From JACKOB01 sp024234575 (GTDB lineage: Bacteria > Pseudomonadota > Gammaproteobacteria > Pseudomonadales > Oleiphilaceae), in the NCBI GenBank assembly GCA_051208035.1, contig JBPJFZ010000004.1, positions 1 through 64,000 of the forward strand: a stretch of DNA of 64,000 bases. The letters are read 5' to 3'. Shown piece after piece: positions 1 through 7,807 of this stretch (its first letter is position 1; every line of letters begins with the position of its first letter). Under the pieces are notes generated by a model. It did not search any database. It had not been told where the DNA came from and worked only from the letters and a program-made list of their open reading frames with translations. A program made the position numbers and the translations under genes.

Positions 1-53
1 AAGATAGATTGCCATTCTTCTGCGCTACGATGGATATTGCGTTTCTTTTTCAT
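1..53 (-). CDS. IS66-type accessory protein TnpA, N-terminal fragment (runs off left edge)
   Basis: Only the first 17 codons are in the window, starting at an ATG read from base 53 leftwards, behind a good ribosome site (AGGAG, about 6 bases upstream). The start MKKKRNIHRSAEEWQSI is basic and carries the W-Q pattern of the helix-turn-helix accessory protein encoded first in IS66-family elements. The assignment rests on this short stretch, so the family could be wrong. It suggests an insertion sequence just outside the window, next to the Rhs remnants on its right. Confidence 0.45.
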   Translation of the reverse strand, partial: MKKKRNIHRSAEEWQSI

Positions 54-123
54 ATGAGTCTCCTGTTGTATTTGGCAGGAGAACTATATGCTGGGATAGA
101 ATTTGGTTAAATGACGCCTTGGT

Positions 124-480
124 TTGAGCGGTTACGATGTAGGGGGGATTCCGAAAATTTCCACAGCATTCCACAGTGATGAGCTTTTAGTTTTTGCTGA
201 TCAAGCAGTTAGAAATAACGGCGGGCTTGCTTCAGCTATTGCTAGAAACCCAGGTCAAACGGCTATCAGGGTGACTGTTGATGATGTTGGAGATTTAGGA
301 GTTGATTTAGGTAGAGGATTTGAAAGGCTGTTTGGAACGGGTAATAAAACCGCGAACGGGAATATGGTCGGCGCACCAGCTAGAATTCAAAATCTTAGAA
401 GTGTAGAAGGATTCTATATGTTTAATCCGAATACAAACATTTGGGAAACTATCTCAATATTCCCTGCACCAAAGCCATAG
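124..480 (+). CDS. Probable polymorphic-toxin C-terminal tip, orphan fragment
   Basis: About 118 residues with no signal peptide or membrane segment. The only available start is TTG at 124 without a clear ribosome site, and an in-frame stop at 112-114 closes the frame upstream. This looks like the displaced C-terminal end of a larger protein rather than an intact gene. The context is suggestive: an Rhs core remnant lies at 866-1111, a small acidic protein follows 10 bases downstream as toxin-immunity pairs do, and base composition is lower in GC than the housekeeping genes. I do not recognise the toxin fold and name no activity. It could instead be an unrelated hypothetical gene. Confidence 0.4.
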   Translation: MSGYDVGGIPKISTAFHSDELLVFADQAVRNNGGLASAIARNPGQTAIRVTVDDVGDLGVDLGRGFERLFGTGNKTANGNMVGAPARIQNLRSVEGFYMFNPNTNIWETISIFPAPKP

Positions 481-490
481 GAATTTGATT

Positions 491-766
491 ATGCATAAAT
501 ATAAAAATATTGATTATGTTTTAAAAACTATATTTGTAGTTGACATGGGATTTCCGCAAGAAATGGCTATAAGCCTATATAAAGAAAGCTTACAAACAAG
601 TGGAAAGCTTGATGAAATGAAACAAGAACTTGTAGAGGCGTTTGAAGATAAAAGCATTTCATGGAAAGAAATGCTTTTAAATGACAATTATGAAGTTCTC
701 GATCTAGATTCAGAAGATGAAGCAAGAGAGTTTGCTAAACGTGTTCTTTGGGATCCTATAATGTAG
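491..766 (+). CDS. Small acidic hypothetical protein, candidate immunity protein
   Basis: About 91 residues, starting at ATG 491 behind TAGGAA. An upstream TTG at 485 is less likely. The protein is soluble, rich in Asp/Glu and predicted helical, with no signal peptide and no domain I can name. It directly follows the toxin-tip-like frame, which is the usual position of an immunity gene, and its low-GC codon use matches that neighbour. The immunity role is inferred from position only. Confidence 0.5.
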   Translation: MHKYKNIDYVLKTIFVVDMGFPQEMAISLYKESLQTSGKLDEMKQELVEAFEDKSISWKEMLLNDNYEVLDLDSEDEAREFAKRVLWDPIM

Positions 767-865
767 TGGTTCCAAACAATGCAAATTCCGCGACTAGACC
801 GCTTCTTCGTGCGAGCCAAACGGGGTCGTAGTGATTTTTAAATGACCAACTCACAATAGAGTGTA

Positions 866-1111
866 TTGGAATGGCACTTACTTAAGGGAGCTAGGGGTAT
901 TTTTGGTGGTCAAAGAATATGTGAAGGCTACTCCTGTCTCTACGCCGCCGATAACCCTATCCGTTACACAAATCCGTTTGGGCTTAGCCCCTTGCAGGAT
1001 GCCTTGGCGGGCAGACAATACACGCCCATCATAATCGATCCACTGCTGGCGTTATCTATTCCCAACCCCAGTGCCCGCAATAACGAAAATAATAACCTCC
1101 CGCGTCTATAA
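866..1111 (+). pseudogene. Rhs repeat protein, C-terminal core remnant
   Basis: The frame contains YAADNPIRYTNPFGLSP, which matches the conserved end of the Rhs/YD-repeat core (Y-x-x-N-P-x-x-x-x-D-P-x-G-L) that precedes the variable toxic tip. Here Asp is replaced by Asn (NPFGL). Only about 25 residues of core and a 40-residue Pro/Asn-rich tail are present. There is no ribosome site and the nominal start is TTG at 866, so this is a displaced end of a lost Rhs gene. With the two preceding frames it reads as an orphan Rhs tip graveyard left by recombination. Confidence 0.6.
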
Positions 1112-1215
1112 ACTATCTTAACAAATAGTAACGATAATTTTGTGGTTGTTGTTATAAGATTAATCCAGAAGCTTTTTTGAGTTCTATGTTTTTCATAACG
1201 ATAAAAGGTGATGAC

Positions 1216-1425
1216 ATGGTCGGAATGATGAGTGATGACATCGTAATGAATATGTCTCGAAGTGAGTGGTTAGAATTGGGGCAGAATGTCAGTTTTTACT
1301 TGCCGGATGAGGTAACTCAACTGTCGAAAGACCAACTTAAAAGGGTTGCAGGCAAGTTAGGTTTGACGATACCTGAGGTGGAAAAAGCATTTCAGCTATA
1401 TCGCTCGGGGCAAAGGCTTAACTAA
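1216..1425 (+). CDS. Hypothetical 69-residue protein
   Basis: The start at ATG 1216 was chosen because AAAGGTGATGAC precedes it at proper spacing. In-frame TTG 1177 and ATG 1186 would add up to 13 residues but lack such a site. The soluble protein ends with a region reading like a helix-turn-helix (LSKDQLKRVAGKLGLTIPEV), so a small DNA-binding or adaptor role is possible. No family was recognised. It stands alone between the Rhs remnants and the thiamine region. Confidence 0.5.
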   Translation: MVGMMSDDIVMNMSRSEWLELGQNVSFYLPDEVTQLSKDQLKRVAGKLGLTIPEVEKAFQLYRSGQRLN

Positions 1426-1479
1426 CGACAGCGGTTAGTTGTGTAACAAATTAGTCGTGGTTTTGTGGCAATTGCGATG

Positions 1480-2397
1480 TTACGCAGTGCGCTGCTTAGC
1501 CGTCGCTTTGCTAATGGTCTGTGCCCGACTCCAAAGTGTTTCCAGAGAATCGACAACTTGCTCTGAAATATCCAGCCCCTGTTTTAAATCCTGTTGCTTA
1601 AGCTGAGAAAATATAGGCAGGGAAGCGAGTTCTTGTATACTAAAATCCCAATGTCTTCTTAACGCGATGGCGTCAATTAAAGGGTTGCCGATACCCGCGT
1701 ATTCCCAATCGATCACTTTAATTTGTTGGTTGTCCAAGCAAATATTTCCTGGGTGTAAGTCATGATGCACTAGGCAATGTGGTAGTTTGGGTAGCTGTTG
1801 CAGCAAATCTTGTGTATGGAGGATGAGTTCTTGCAAGGGCTCTATATCTAAGATCAGGTTGTTGATGCGCTCACCCACCACGTGGGCGGCGTTTTTTTCT
1901 ATTACATGTTGGCCGAAAAAACACCGATAACTATTAAGTAGCGTTGAGTAGTTTATGGCTAAATCTGACGCAGCAGCGGCGTTACTGGGGGCGTGAGCTG
2001 CATCTGCCCATTGGAAACCTGGTGACTGGCAGTGTGCCATTAGGGTGTAAATTTGCTGTCGAGAACTGGCACTGGTGTTGCCAGGGGGGAGTCTTTTGCC
2101 ATGATCTTGCATAAGGCACCAGCCACGTCGCCAGTTATTGTGGATAACGTTTACCGCCCAAGGGTATGGCTGAATAACTTTGAGTACGCTGTTTTCGCGT
2201 TGGCGACAAACACCGATCAAGGCGCTGTTTTGCTGATTGAGTCTGAGGATAAAAGAGCGTTTATTTAAGGTGCCACGATATATGTTGTTAGTTGTGCCAG
2301 AGTTATCAATTTTTTGCCAGCACGCATTGCCATCCAAAAAAGCGTTAGCTTCCCGTTGTTGTATTTCTGAAATTGTTTGAACGTTGTTTTCTGTCAT
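1480..2397 (-). CDS. Aminoglycoside/choline phosphotransferase-fold kinase, probably thiamine kinase
   Basis: About 305 residues. The catalytic loop CLVHHDLHPGNICLD and the metal-binding VIDWEYAGIGNP mark the APH/choline-kinase superfamily (Brenner H-x-D-x4-N, then the DFG-equivalent D). It is divergent from a TPP riboswitch and thiBPQ, so phosphorylation of salvaged thiamine (ThiK-like) is the best inference; choline or another small alcohol remains possible. The start was taken at ATG 2397. A GTG at 2454 would add 19 hydrophobic residues, which is implausible for a cytoplasmic kinase, though neither start has a strong ribosome site. E. coli ThiK is a little shorter (about 274 residues). Confidence 0.65.
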   Translation of the reverse strand: MTENNVQTISEIQQREANAFLDGNACWQKIDNSGTTNNIYRGTLNKRSFILRLNQQNSALIGVCRQRENSVLKVIQPYPWAVNVIHNNWRRGWCLMQDHGKRLPPGNTSASSRQQIYTLMAHCQSPGFQWADAAHAPSNAAAASDLAINYSTLLNSYRCFFGQHVIEKNAAHVVGERINNLILDIEPLQELILHTQDLLQQLPKLPHCLVHHDLHPGNICLDNQQIKVIDWEYAGIGNPLIDAIALRRHWDFSIQELASLPIFSQLKQQDLKQGLDISEQVVDSLETLWSRAQTISKATAKQRTA

Positions 2398-2473
2398 TGT
2401 GTTAACTGCGTTGGCAGGAAGAGAAAGAATAACAAATAGCCTGCTTCTAATCACTGTGCTAAGATTTTTGCAT

Positions 2474-2568
2474 CTCTTATCGGGGTGCGAATGGTTGGTG
2501 TCATTAACTCTTTGCTGAGATCTTACCCGTTGAACCTGATCCGGTTAATACTGGCGGAGGGAATGAGC
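2474..2568 (+). promoter_or_regulatory. TPP riboswitch (THI element)
   Basis: Conserved blocks appear in order: CGGGGTGCG near 2481, GCTGAGATC at 2514-2522, ACCCGTTGAACCTGATC at 2525-2541 and GGCGGAGGGA at 2553-2562. These are the hallmark segments of the thiamine pyrophosphate aptamer. It lies about 80 bases before thiB. A short hairpin between GAGACA and TGTCTC (about 2606-2631) follows and may form part of the expression platform, masking translation or ending transcription when TPP is abundant. Confidence 0.92.
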
Positions 2569-2646
2569 GATATCGAAGCCTTGTCTTGATGTTTTCAAGA
2601 GCGGTGAGACATCTCTTCCCTTTGTCTCAAATAGGCGCTTGTTGAT

Positions 2647-3702
2647 ATGTTACGCTTTTTATCGAAATCCTTTGCCGTTCAATTCTTTCTTTCACAACTA
2701 TCGAAATTTTGTTTTTTGGCATTTACATCCAGCCGCAGGGGGATTTTTCTCGCGGCCGCACTGGCAAGTTTTACCTCCTCTGCTGAAGAGCTGACAGTTT
2801 ACACCTATGATTCTTTTGTTTCAGAGTGGGGGCCAGGCCCAAAATTAGAGGCAGCATTCGAAAAACAATGTGCCTGTGACCTGGTATTTGTTGCGGTAGA
2901 AGATGGCGTTAGCATTCTTAATCGTATGCGTATCGAAAAAGAGCGAACCAAAGCGGATGTTATATTGGGTATCGATGATGCGTTGATGGAGGTTGCCAGA
3001 AAAGAGAGTTTGGTTCAGCCTCATAGTGTCGACCTTTCATCAATCAAAGCGGCACTTAAGTGGCATGATGAAGAATTTGTACCCTTTGATTATGGTTATT
3101 TTTCTTTTGTCTACGATAGTACTAAAGTTAAATCCCCTGTGAGTTCTTTACAAGCGTTAGTCAATTCTGATGCGGCGGTAATCTATCAAGACCCTCGCAC
3201 AAGCACGCCTGGTCAAGGGTTGATGATATGGATGAAAGCCGTGTATGGAGAGAAGGCTGCTGATGCCTGGCAGAAGTTATCGACGCACACGGTGACGGTG
3301 ACCAAGGGGTGGTGGGAAGCTTATAGTATGTTTTTAAAAGGTGATGCGGATTATGTGCTCAGTTACAGCACGTCGCCTGCGTACCATATCGTTGCCGAAA
3401 ATAAAGATCATATTAGAGCAGCAAAATTTGCGGAAGGGCATGTGGCGCAGGTCGAGGTTGCTGCATTAACGGCTGCAACAACGAAGCAGAAGCTGGGCAA
3501 TGATTTTCTTCGATTTCTTATCTCGGCAGAGGCTCAGGCAATCATTCCTGTTACCAACTGGATGTTGCCGGTAGTTGAGGTTAACTTGCCCGATGCTTTT
3601 TCAACGCTCATCACCCCAGAGCGCATAGGGTTCTCACCGTCGGAAGTGGCGGCTAACCGGCAAGCCTGGATCAAAGAGTGGCGTAGCGCCGCCAGCCGCT
3701 AA
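2647..3702 (+). CDS. thiB: Thiamine ABC transporter, periplasmic substrate-binding protein
   Basis: 351 residues. An N-terminal hydrophobic export segment ends near AEELTVYTYDSF, the typical start of mature ThiB/TbpA. The family pattern follows: a D/E-rich hinge, KADVILGIDDALM and PFDYGYFSFVYD. It delivers thiamine or TPP to the ThiPQ transporter. It is the first gene of a three-gene operon under a TPP riboswitch, with a 30-base gap to thiP. The leader before the cleavage site is unusually long (about 45 residues), so the true start could be slightly downstream, although no better ATG with a ribosome site is present. Confidence 0.9.
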   Translation: MLRFLSKSFAVQFFLSQLSKFCFLAFTSSRRGIFLAAALASFTSSAEELTVYTYDSFVSEWGPGPKLEAAFEKQCACDLVFVAVEDGVSILNRMRIEKERTKADVILGIDDALMEVARKESLVQPHSVDLSSIKAALKWHDEEFVPFDYGYFSFVYDSTKVKSPVSSLQALVNSDAAVIYQDPRTSTPGQGLMIWMKAVYGEKAADAWQKLSTHTVTVTKGWWEAYSMFLKGDADYVLSYSTSPAYHIVAENKDHIRAAKFAEGHVAQVEVAALTAATTKQKLGNDFLRFLISAEAQAIIPVTNWMLPVVEVNLPDAFSTLITPERIGFSPSEVAANRQAWIKEWRSAASR

Positions 3703-3732
3703 AATGATTTCTCGATCAGGAGGGGCTTTTAA

Positions 3733-5361
3733 ATGAAATGGTTGCTGACGGTGCCCTTTGTGGCGGTGCTGTCGCTTACCGTTATGGCCTTTGTGGGGCT
3801 CTTTAACTTTGATGAAGCGGGGTTTGACTGGTCTGTTTTAGATGATACTTACTTTCATCAGATTGTAATATTCTCCCTGGGGCAGGGTCTGTTAAGCGCC
3901 TTGGTATCTGTATTGTTGGCCTGGCCCATTGCCCGCAGCCTCTACTTTATAAAAAACCTTCCCTTAAAAAAAACCTTTCTTTCTCTTTGTATTCTCTGCT
4001 TTGTGATGCCAACCCTGGTGTTAATCACTGGCTTGGTTGCATTATTGGGTCGCTCGGGGTGGCTATCACCCTATATATCGCAGTGGATTTTTACAGATTG
4101 GAATCTATATGGTCTTACCGGGATTTTGCTAGCCCATGTGTATTTGAATATGCCGTTGGCTGTGCGTGTTTTTTATATTCAATTGCAGGGTATTGCGGAT
4201 AGCAGCTGGAAACTGTCCAGACAATTAAAACTGACGCGTTGGCAGCGGCTGAGGTGGATTGAATGGCCTGTGCTCAAACCATCAATCATCATGCTATTCG
4301 GGTTTGTTTTTATTCTGTGCTTTAATAGTTTTGCCGTGGTATTGGCGTTGGGTGGGGGGCCTCAATCCACAACGCTGGAAGTGGCGATTTACCAGTCACT
4401 AAAATATGACTTCAATATAGCCGAGGCACTTATCTTTGCCTGGGCTCAGCTATTGATAGCAGGTGCGTTTTTTATTCTGGTGGCACGGTTAGGGTCTCCC
4501 GTGTGGTTGTCAGTAGATAGCAACGACTCGTATTGGACGCCTGCTATGAAAGGCTGGAGAAAAACTCTATTGGTCTGTATTTACAGTGCAGCCTTTGCGT
4601 TCTTGTTATTACCCGTTTTGGCGATATTTCCAGGGATCATGGAATTATCCTGGCAAAAGCTAAATCTGCAGATGTATCTCAAGCCGGCTGTAATTACTGT
4701 CACTTTAGGCTGTATTGCTGCCGGGGTGGGGGTGTTGTTCGCCTACTTTTTATTGCTTCCTATTCGTCATGCCCACGTTAGAAAACAGTCGAAAAAACAA
4801 GTTCTGTTGGAATGGCTGGCGACTCATGCTTTGCTGGCGCCGACGATGGTGGTTAGTGTTGGTTTATTTGTGCTGCTTTTGCCCTTGGTGAGTCTGGATG
4901 ACTGGGGCATTGTGATGGTGGTCGTGTTAAATTCCGCCATTGTTGTTCCGTTCGCGGTGCAGAAGCTAAAGCCAAGATTACTCCAATTCGATGCCCAATA
5001 TGGTGCACTCATTCGATCGTTAAAGCTGCGCAAAATTGATATTTGGAGAATAGAATGGCCTTTTATTCGACCTGTTTGTCTGTCGACTTTTGCTTTGATT
5101 CTCGTGCTGGCAATGGGAGATGTCGCGATTTTTTCGATTTTTGGTAATAGCGATTGGAAAACCCTGCCTTGGCTTATCTATGAGTTTGCCGGCTCGTACC
5201 GCTTGGCAGAGGCCAGTCTTGCGTCTCTGATTTTGCTATGTTTGTGCGCAGCCTGCCTTTGGTTGGTAGAGTGGCGTTCGTTCCAGTTCGCAGCATCCAG
5301 TGGGCATAGAATGATATCCGAGCCTGCTCAAATCCATGAGGTTTGTATCAAAAATGCTTGA
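3733..5361 (+). CDS. thiP: Thiamine ABC transporter permease
   Basis: 542 residues with about 12 hydrophobic segments in two homologous halves. Each half carries an ABC-permease coupling (EAA) loop: around SWKLSRQLKLTRWQRLRWIE in the first and YGALIRSLKLRKIDIWRIE in the second. This matches the fused double permease ThiP, about 536 residues in E. coli. It has a strong ribosome site (AGGAGG) just upstream. It overlaps thiQ by a few codons, so the two are translationally coupled. It forms the inner-membrane channel for thiamine. Confidence 0.92.
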   Translation: MKWLLTVPFVAVLSLTVMAFVGLFNFDEAGFDWSVLDDTYFHQIVIFSLGQGLLSALVSVLLAWPIARSLYFIKNLPLKKTFLSLCILCFVMPTLVLITGLVALLGRSGWLSPYISQWIFTDWNLYGLTGILLAHVYLNMPLAVRVFYIQLQGIADSSWKLSRQLKLTRWQRLRWIEWPVLKPSIIMLFGFVFILCFNSFAVVLALGGGPQSTTLEVAIYQSLKYDFNIAEALIFAWAQLLIAGAFFILVARLGSPVWLSVDSNDSYWTPAMKGWRKTLLVCIYSAAFAFLLLPVLAIFPGIMELSWQKLNLQMYLKPAVITVTLGCIAAGVGVLFAYFLLLPIRHAHVRKQSKKQVLLEWLATHALLAPTMVVSVGLFVLLLPLVSLDDWGIVMVVVLNSAIVVPFAVQKLKPRLLQFDAQYGALIRSLKLRKIDIWRIEWPFIRPVCLSTFALILVLAMGDVAIFSIFGNSDWKTLPWLIYEFAGSYRLAEASLASLILLCLCAACLWLVEWRSFQFAASSGHRMISEPAQIHEVCIKNA

Positions 5362-5953
5362 AGTCCGTAACGTATCGATTAGGCGAGATGATGCCAGTTT
5401 GCGTTATCATTTCAGTCTGGAGGCCGGTAAAGTGATGGGGGTTCAAGGTGTCAGTGGCGTAGGAAAGTCAACGCTATTGCATCTTATCGCTGGGTTCGCC
5501 GCACCCGATGCGGGGGATATAGTCTGGCAAAAGAAAAGTTTGTTGTCAGTTCCTGTTGAAAAACGGCCTATCAGCTTTTTATTTCAGGATCATAATTTAT
5601 TCGAGCATCTCACTGTTATCGAAAACCTCCAATTAGGATTCGGCAAGGATGTTCCCAGGTCCGAGATCAGGCTTGCATGTGAGGTACTGGGGGTGGATGA
5701 TCAACTTGCGAAGTTCCCTGGGCAGCTATCAGGCGGGCAGCGGCAGCGAGTAGCAATTATTCGTACTCTTTTGCGTACTGAACCGATTGTTCTTTTAGAT
5801 GAACCTTTTGCGGAGCTTGATGCACAAACGCGAGAGGTGGCTGCAAGCTGGAGTCGTGATCAAATTACACGGTCGGGGAAAACTGTCTTGCTGGTGACAC
5901 ATCAGAATGAAGATATTCAGCAGGTGACGGATGTTTGTCTTACCCTGAATTAG
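5354..5953 (+). CDS. thiQ: Thiamine ABC transporter ATP-binding protein
   Basis: About 199 residues. Walker A GVSGVGKST, Q-loop FLFQDHNLF, signature LSGGQRQRVAI and Walker B IVLLDEPFAELD are all intact, followed by the H-loop LVTHQ. The length fits the compact ThiQ ATPase. ATG 5354 was chosen because the sequence then begins MLEVRNV, as ThiQ homologues do. ATG 5336 in the same frame is an alternative. It overlaps the end of thiP and closes the riboswitch-controlled operon. Confidence 0.9.
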   Translation: MLEVRNVSIRRDDASLRYHFSLEAGKVMGVQGVSGVGKSTLLHLIAGFAAPDAGDIVWQKKSLLSVPVEKRPISFLFQDHNLFEHLTVIENLQLGFGKDVPRSEIRLACEVLGVDDQLAKFPGQLSGGQRQRVAIIRTLLRTEPIVLLDEPFAELDAQTREVAASWSRDQITRSGKTVLLVTHQNEDIQQVTDVCLTLN

Positions 5954-5961
5954 TGATTGGT

Positions 5962-6225
5962 TTAATGATTGTGATAACCGGCTTTAATTGCCTCATCTGC
6001 AGTGATAAGACGAAATGATCCAGTATCATCCTCGTTTTCATCATCCCCCCCGTGGTGTTCGATGAGGAGTTTTCCCTTGCGAAGTGCTTGCAGCAGTTGC
6101 GCACGGTCTTTAGCCAGGTCGCCATCATAGCTGTCGGCGCCAGCGTTGCTTGTAATCAGATGGTCGAGAAAGTCGTCTAGCGCATCCGCGCTGATAGTGT
6201 CAACAAAGTCTGCGGGTAAAATCAT
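5962..6225 (-). CDS. Small conserved acidic protein, possibly UPF0270/YheU-like
   Basis: 87 residues, strongly acidic in the second half (HHGGDDENEDDTG). The opening ILPADFVDTISADALDDFLDHLI resembles the I-P-x-x-x-L-x-x-x-T-L-x-x-L-I pattern of the UPF0270 family, but length and C-terminus differ, so this is a tentative link. Its ATG overlaps the stop of the upstream DMT transporter, so the two genes are cotranscribed. The biochemical role is unknown. Confidence 0.65.
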   Translation of the reverse strand: MILPADFVDTISADALDDFLDHLITSNAGADSYDGDLAKDRAQLLQALRKGKLLIEHHGGDDENEDDTGSFRLITADEAIKAGYHNH

Positions 6226-7118
6226 ATTTTTGGTCTGTTAGATTGAGGTAAAAAAAGTGCTCTCAGCCAACGCCAGCGGCTGACGAGTAGTGCCGAGAAG
6301 ATTAGCGCACACCCAGAAAATTGTAACGTAGTCATTGTTTCATCAAACCATAGGCTGGCTAGTATTGCTGTCCAGATTGGCTCAAGTGTGAGAATAACAA
6401 CAACGTGACTTGCCGGGGCAAACGACTGCGCCTTTGTTTGTAACCAAAAGCGAAGACAGGTTGCAATTAAGGCGCTGGCGAGAAACCAAATCCATATTGA
6501 CGAATCAACATAACTTGGCCAGGTTTCAATTGTGAAGCTGACACCGAGGGATACTATTCCTACGATGCATAGCTGGATTGCCGATAGCGCCAAGGGAGCA
6601 ATGGTTGCCACAAGTTTGGTGGTCAGGTTGAAGTGCAAAGCGAAAATAACGGCCGCTATTAAAAAATAGATTTGTCCGGCTTCTAATGAAAACCCCTGAT
6701 TTAACGATAAAAGCGCAAGACCTGTCGTGGCAATTGGCAGAGCTATCCAGGTTTCTCTTGCAGGCGTTTCTGCGAAGAAAAATCGTGCGATTAAAGGGAC
6801 AAGTACAACTCCCATGCTGGTAATAAAAGCACCCTCACCAACGTGATGGCCGTGATGCAAACCTAGTATCCAAAAGATCATCGCTATTGCAAATACCAGG
6901 CCGGTGCTGCTGGCTTTTATTAATGAAGTAAGCGCAATTTGTTTTAGCGCCGGAGCACCGATCAGGCCGAGCACTAAACCCGCTAGTAAAAATCGCGATC
7001 CGATAAATTGTATCGGCGGCAACCCTTGTAGCGTTTCTTTAGAGAATACCCAACCACAGGCGGCTAGCAGCGTGACCAGAATTAATAGTAGATCAGCTTT
7101 TATAGGGTGTGGTTTCAT
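6222..7118 (-). CDS. EamA/DMT-superfamily inner-membrane transporter
   Basis: 298 residues with about 10 hydrophobic helices in two repeats. The first repeat begins LLLILVTLLAACGWVFSKETL and contains the typical P-x-x-x-x-x-x-R-F-L (PPIQFIGSRFLLAG) EamA pattern. The second ends with LTLEPIWTAILASLWFDE, the equivalent signature of the C-terminal repeat. The family exports metabolites or amino acids; the substrate cannot be told from sequence. The end ARRW/LFLPQSN is cytoplasmic and basic. It overlaps the small acidic gene downstream. Confidence 0.85.
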   Translation of the reverse strand: MKPHPIKADLLLILVTLLAACGWVFSKETLQGLPPIQFIGSRFLLAGLVLGLIGAPALKQIALTSLIKASSTGLVFAIAMIFWILGLHHGHHVGEGAFITSMGVVLVPLIARFFFAETPARETWIALPIATTGLALLSLNQGFSLEAGQIYFLIAAVIFALHFNLTTKLVATIAPLALSAIQLCIVGIVSLGVSFTIETWPSYVDSSIWIWFLASALIATCLRFWLQTKAQSFAPASHVVVILTLEPIWTAILASLWFDETMTTLQFSGCALIFSALLVSRWRWLRALFLPQSNRPKI

Positions 7119-7418
7119 GGTAAGCCAAGGTTATTTTTCGTTTGCAGTCTGAGGAAAACGACTAGTTTGCGACGCTATGTTAGAGTGTAAACATGGAAAA
7201 GGCGATGGCGAGGTGAGTCATCTGCTATGCTAATAAGGCTAAGGACCCTGCGAATGGCTTGCCCGCCTTGCCTGTTTTGTTGATGGGTCTTGCGCACCAA
7301 TTCGCTTGGCAAGCCAATCATAGAGGGCTTAAATTACGAAATCGGCTATGCAATGTGCGGATTGATGCTGTTATGGCTTTTATCCTGACTTATTTATCAA
7401 ATTTAGGATGATTGTTTA

Positions 7419-7739
7419 GTGAAGAGAAGACCCACTAAAGCTGAAATTCGCGCCATGCTGGAAGAGCAAGTAGATGATTACCTGCAAAAAGGTGGAGATA
7501 TGCAGCAGGTTGCTAATGGAATCAGTGGCAGGCATGATCCCAGTGCTCCCATCAAACCGAATTTTATCGCCTTTGATCAGCCTAAAGAGGGTAGGACACC
7601 TGTTCCCGAAGTTGTAGCTGCCATTGATTTACGTAAGAAGCCTGTAAAAAAGCCGGCACCTCGACGTAGATCTCCCAAAAAACGGATTATCTATGACGAT
7701 TTTGGTGAGCCATTGCGTTGGGAGTGGGTGGAAGAGTGA
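7419..7739 (+). CDS. Small basic conserved protein, possibly SutA-like RNA polymerase-associated factor
   Basis: About 106 residues from a GTG start at 7419-7421. The layout is an N-terminal helix (KAEIRAMLEEQVDDYLQKGGDMQQV), a Pro-rich middle, a Lys/Arg/Pro-rich stretch and a conserved-looking acidic/aromatic tail (IIYDDFGEPLRWEWVEE). The helix followed by L-x-x-G-G-x-x-Q-x-V recalls the pseudomonad transcription factor SutA, but I cannot confirm homology. It stands alone, and a convergent terminator follows at 7751-7789. Confidence 0.6.
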   Translation: MKRRPTKAEIRAMLEEQVDDYLQKGGDMQQVANGISGRHDPSAPIKPNFIAFDQPKEGRTPVPEVVAAIDLRKKPVKKPAPRRRSPKKRIIYDDFGEPLRWEWVEE

Positions 7740-7750
7740 GGTAGCGTTCT

Positions 7751-7789
7751 AAGACTCCAGGTCAGGGTTACACACAAGTCTGGAGTCTT
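7751..7789. terminator. Bidirectional intrinsic terminator
   Basis: A perfect 10-bp inverted repeat, AAGACTCCAG and CTGGAGTCTT, flanks a 19-base loop and is followed by TTTCT. It sits between the convergent genes at 7419-7739 (+) and 7808-8683 (-), so it can serve both. Confidence 0.75.
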
Positions 7790-7807
7790 TCTGAGTCAAG
7801 CTGATGC

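Noticed and set aside
7230..7330. TGGCTTGCC/GGCAAGCCA inverted repeat in the gap before the SutA-like gene
   Set aside because: Arms are only 9 bp, separated by about 50 bases, without a T-run; not enough to call an element.
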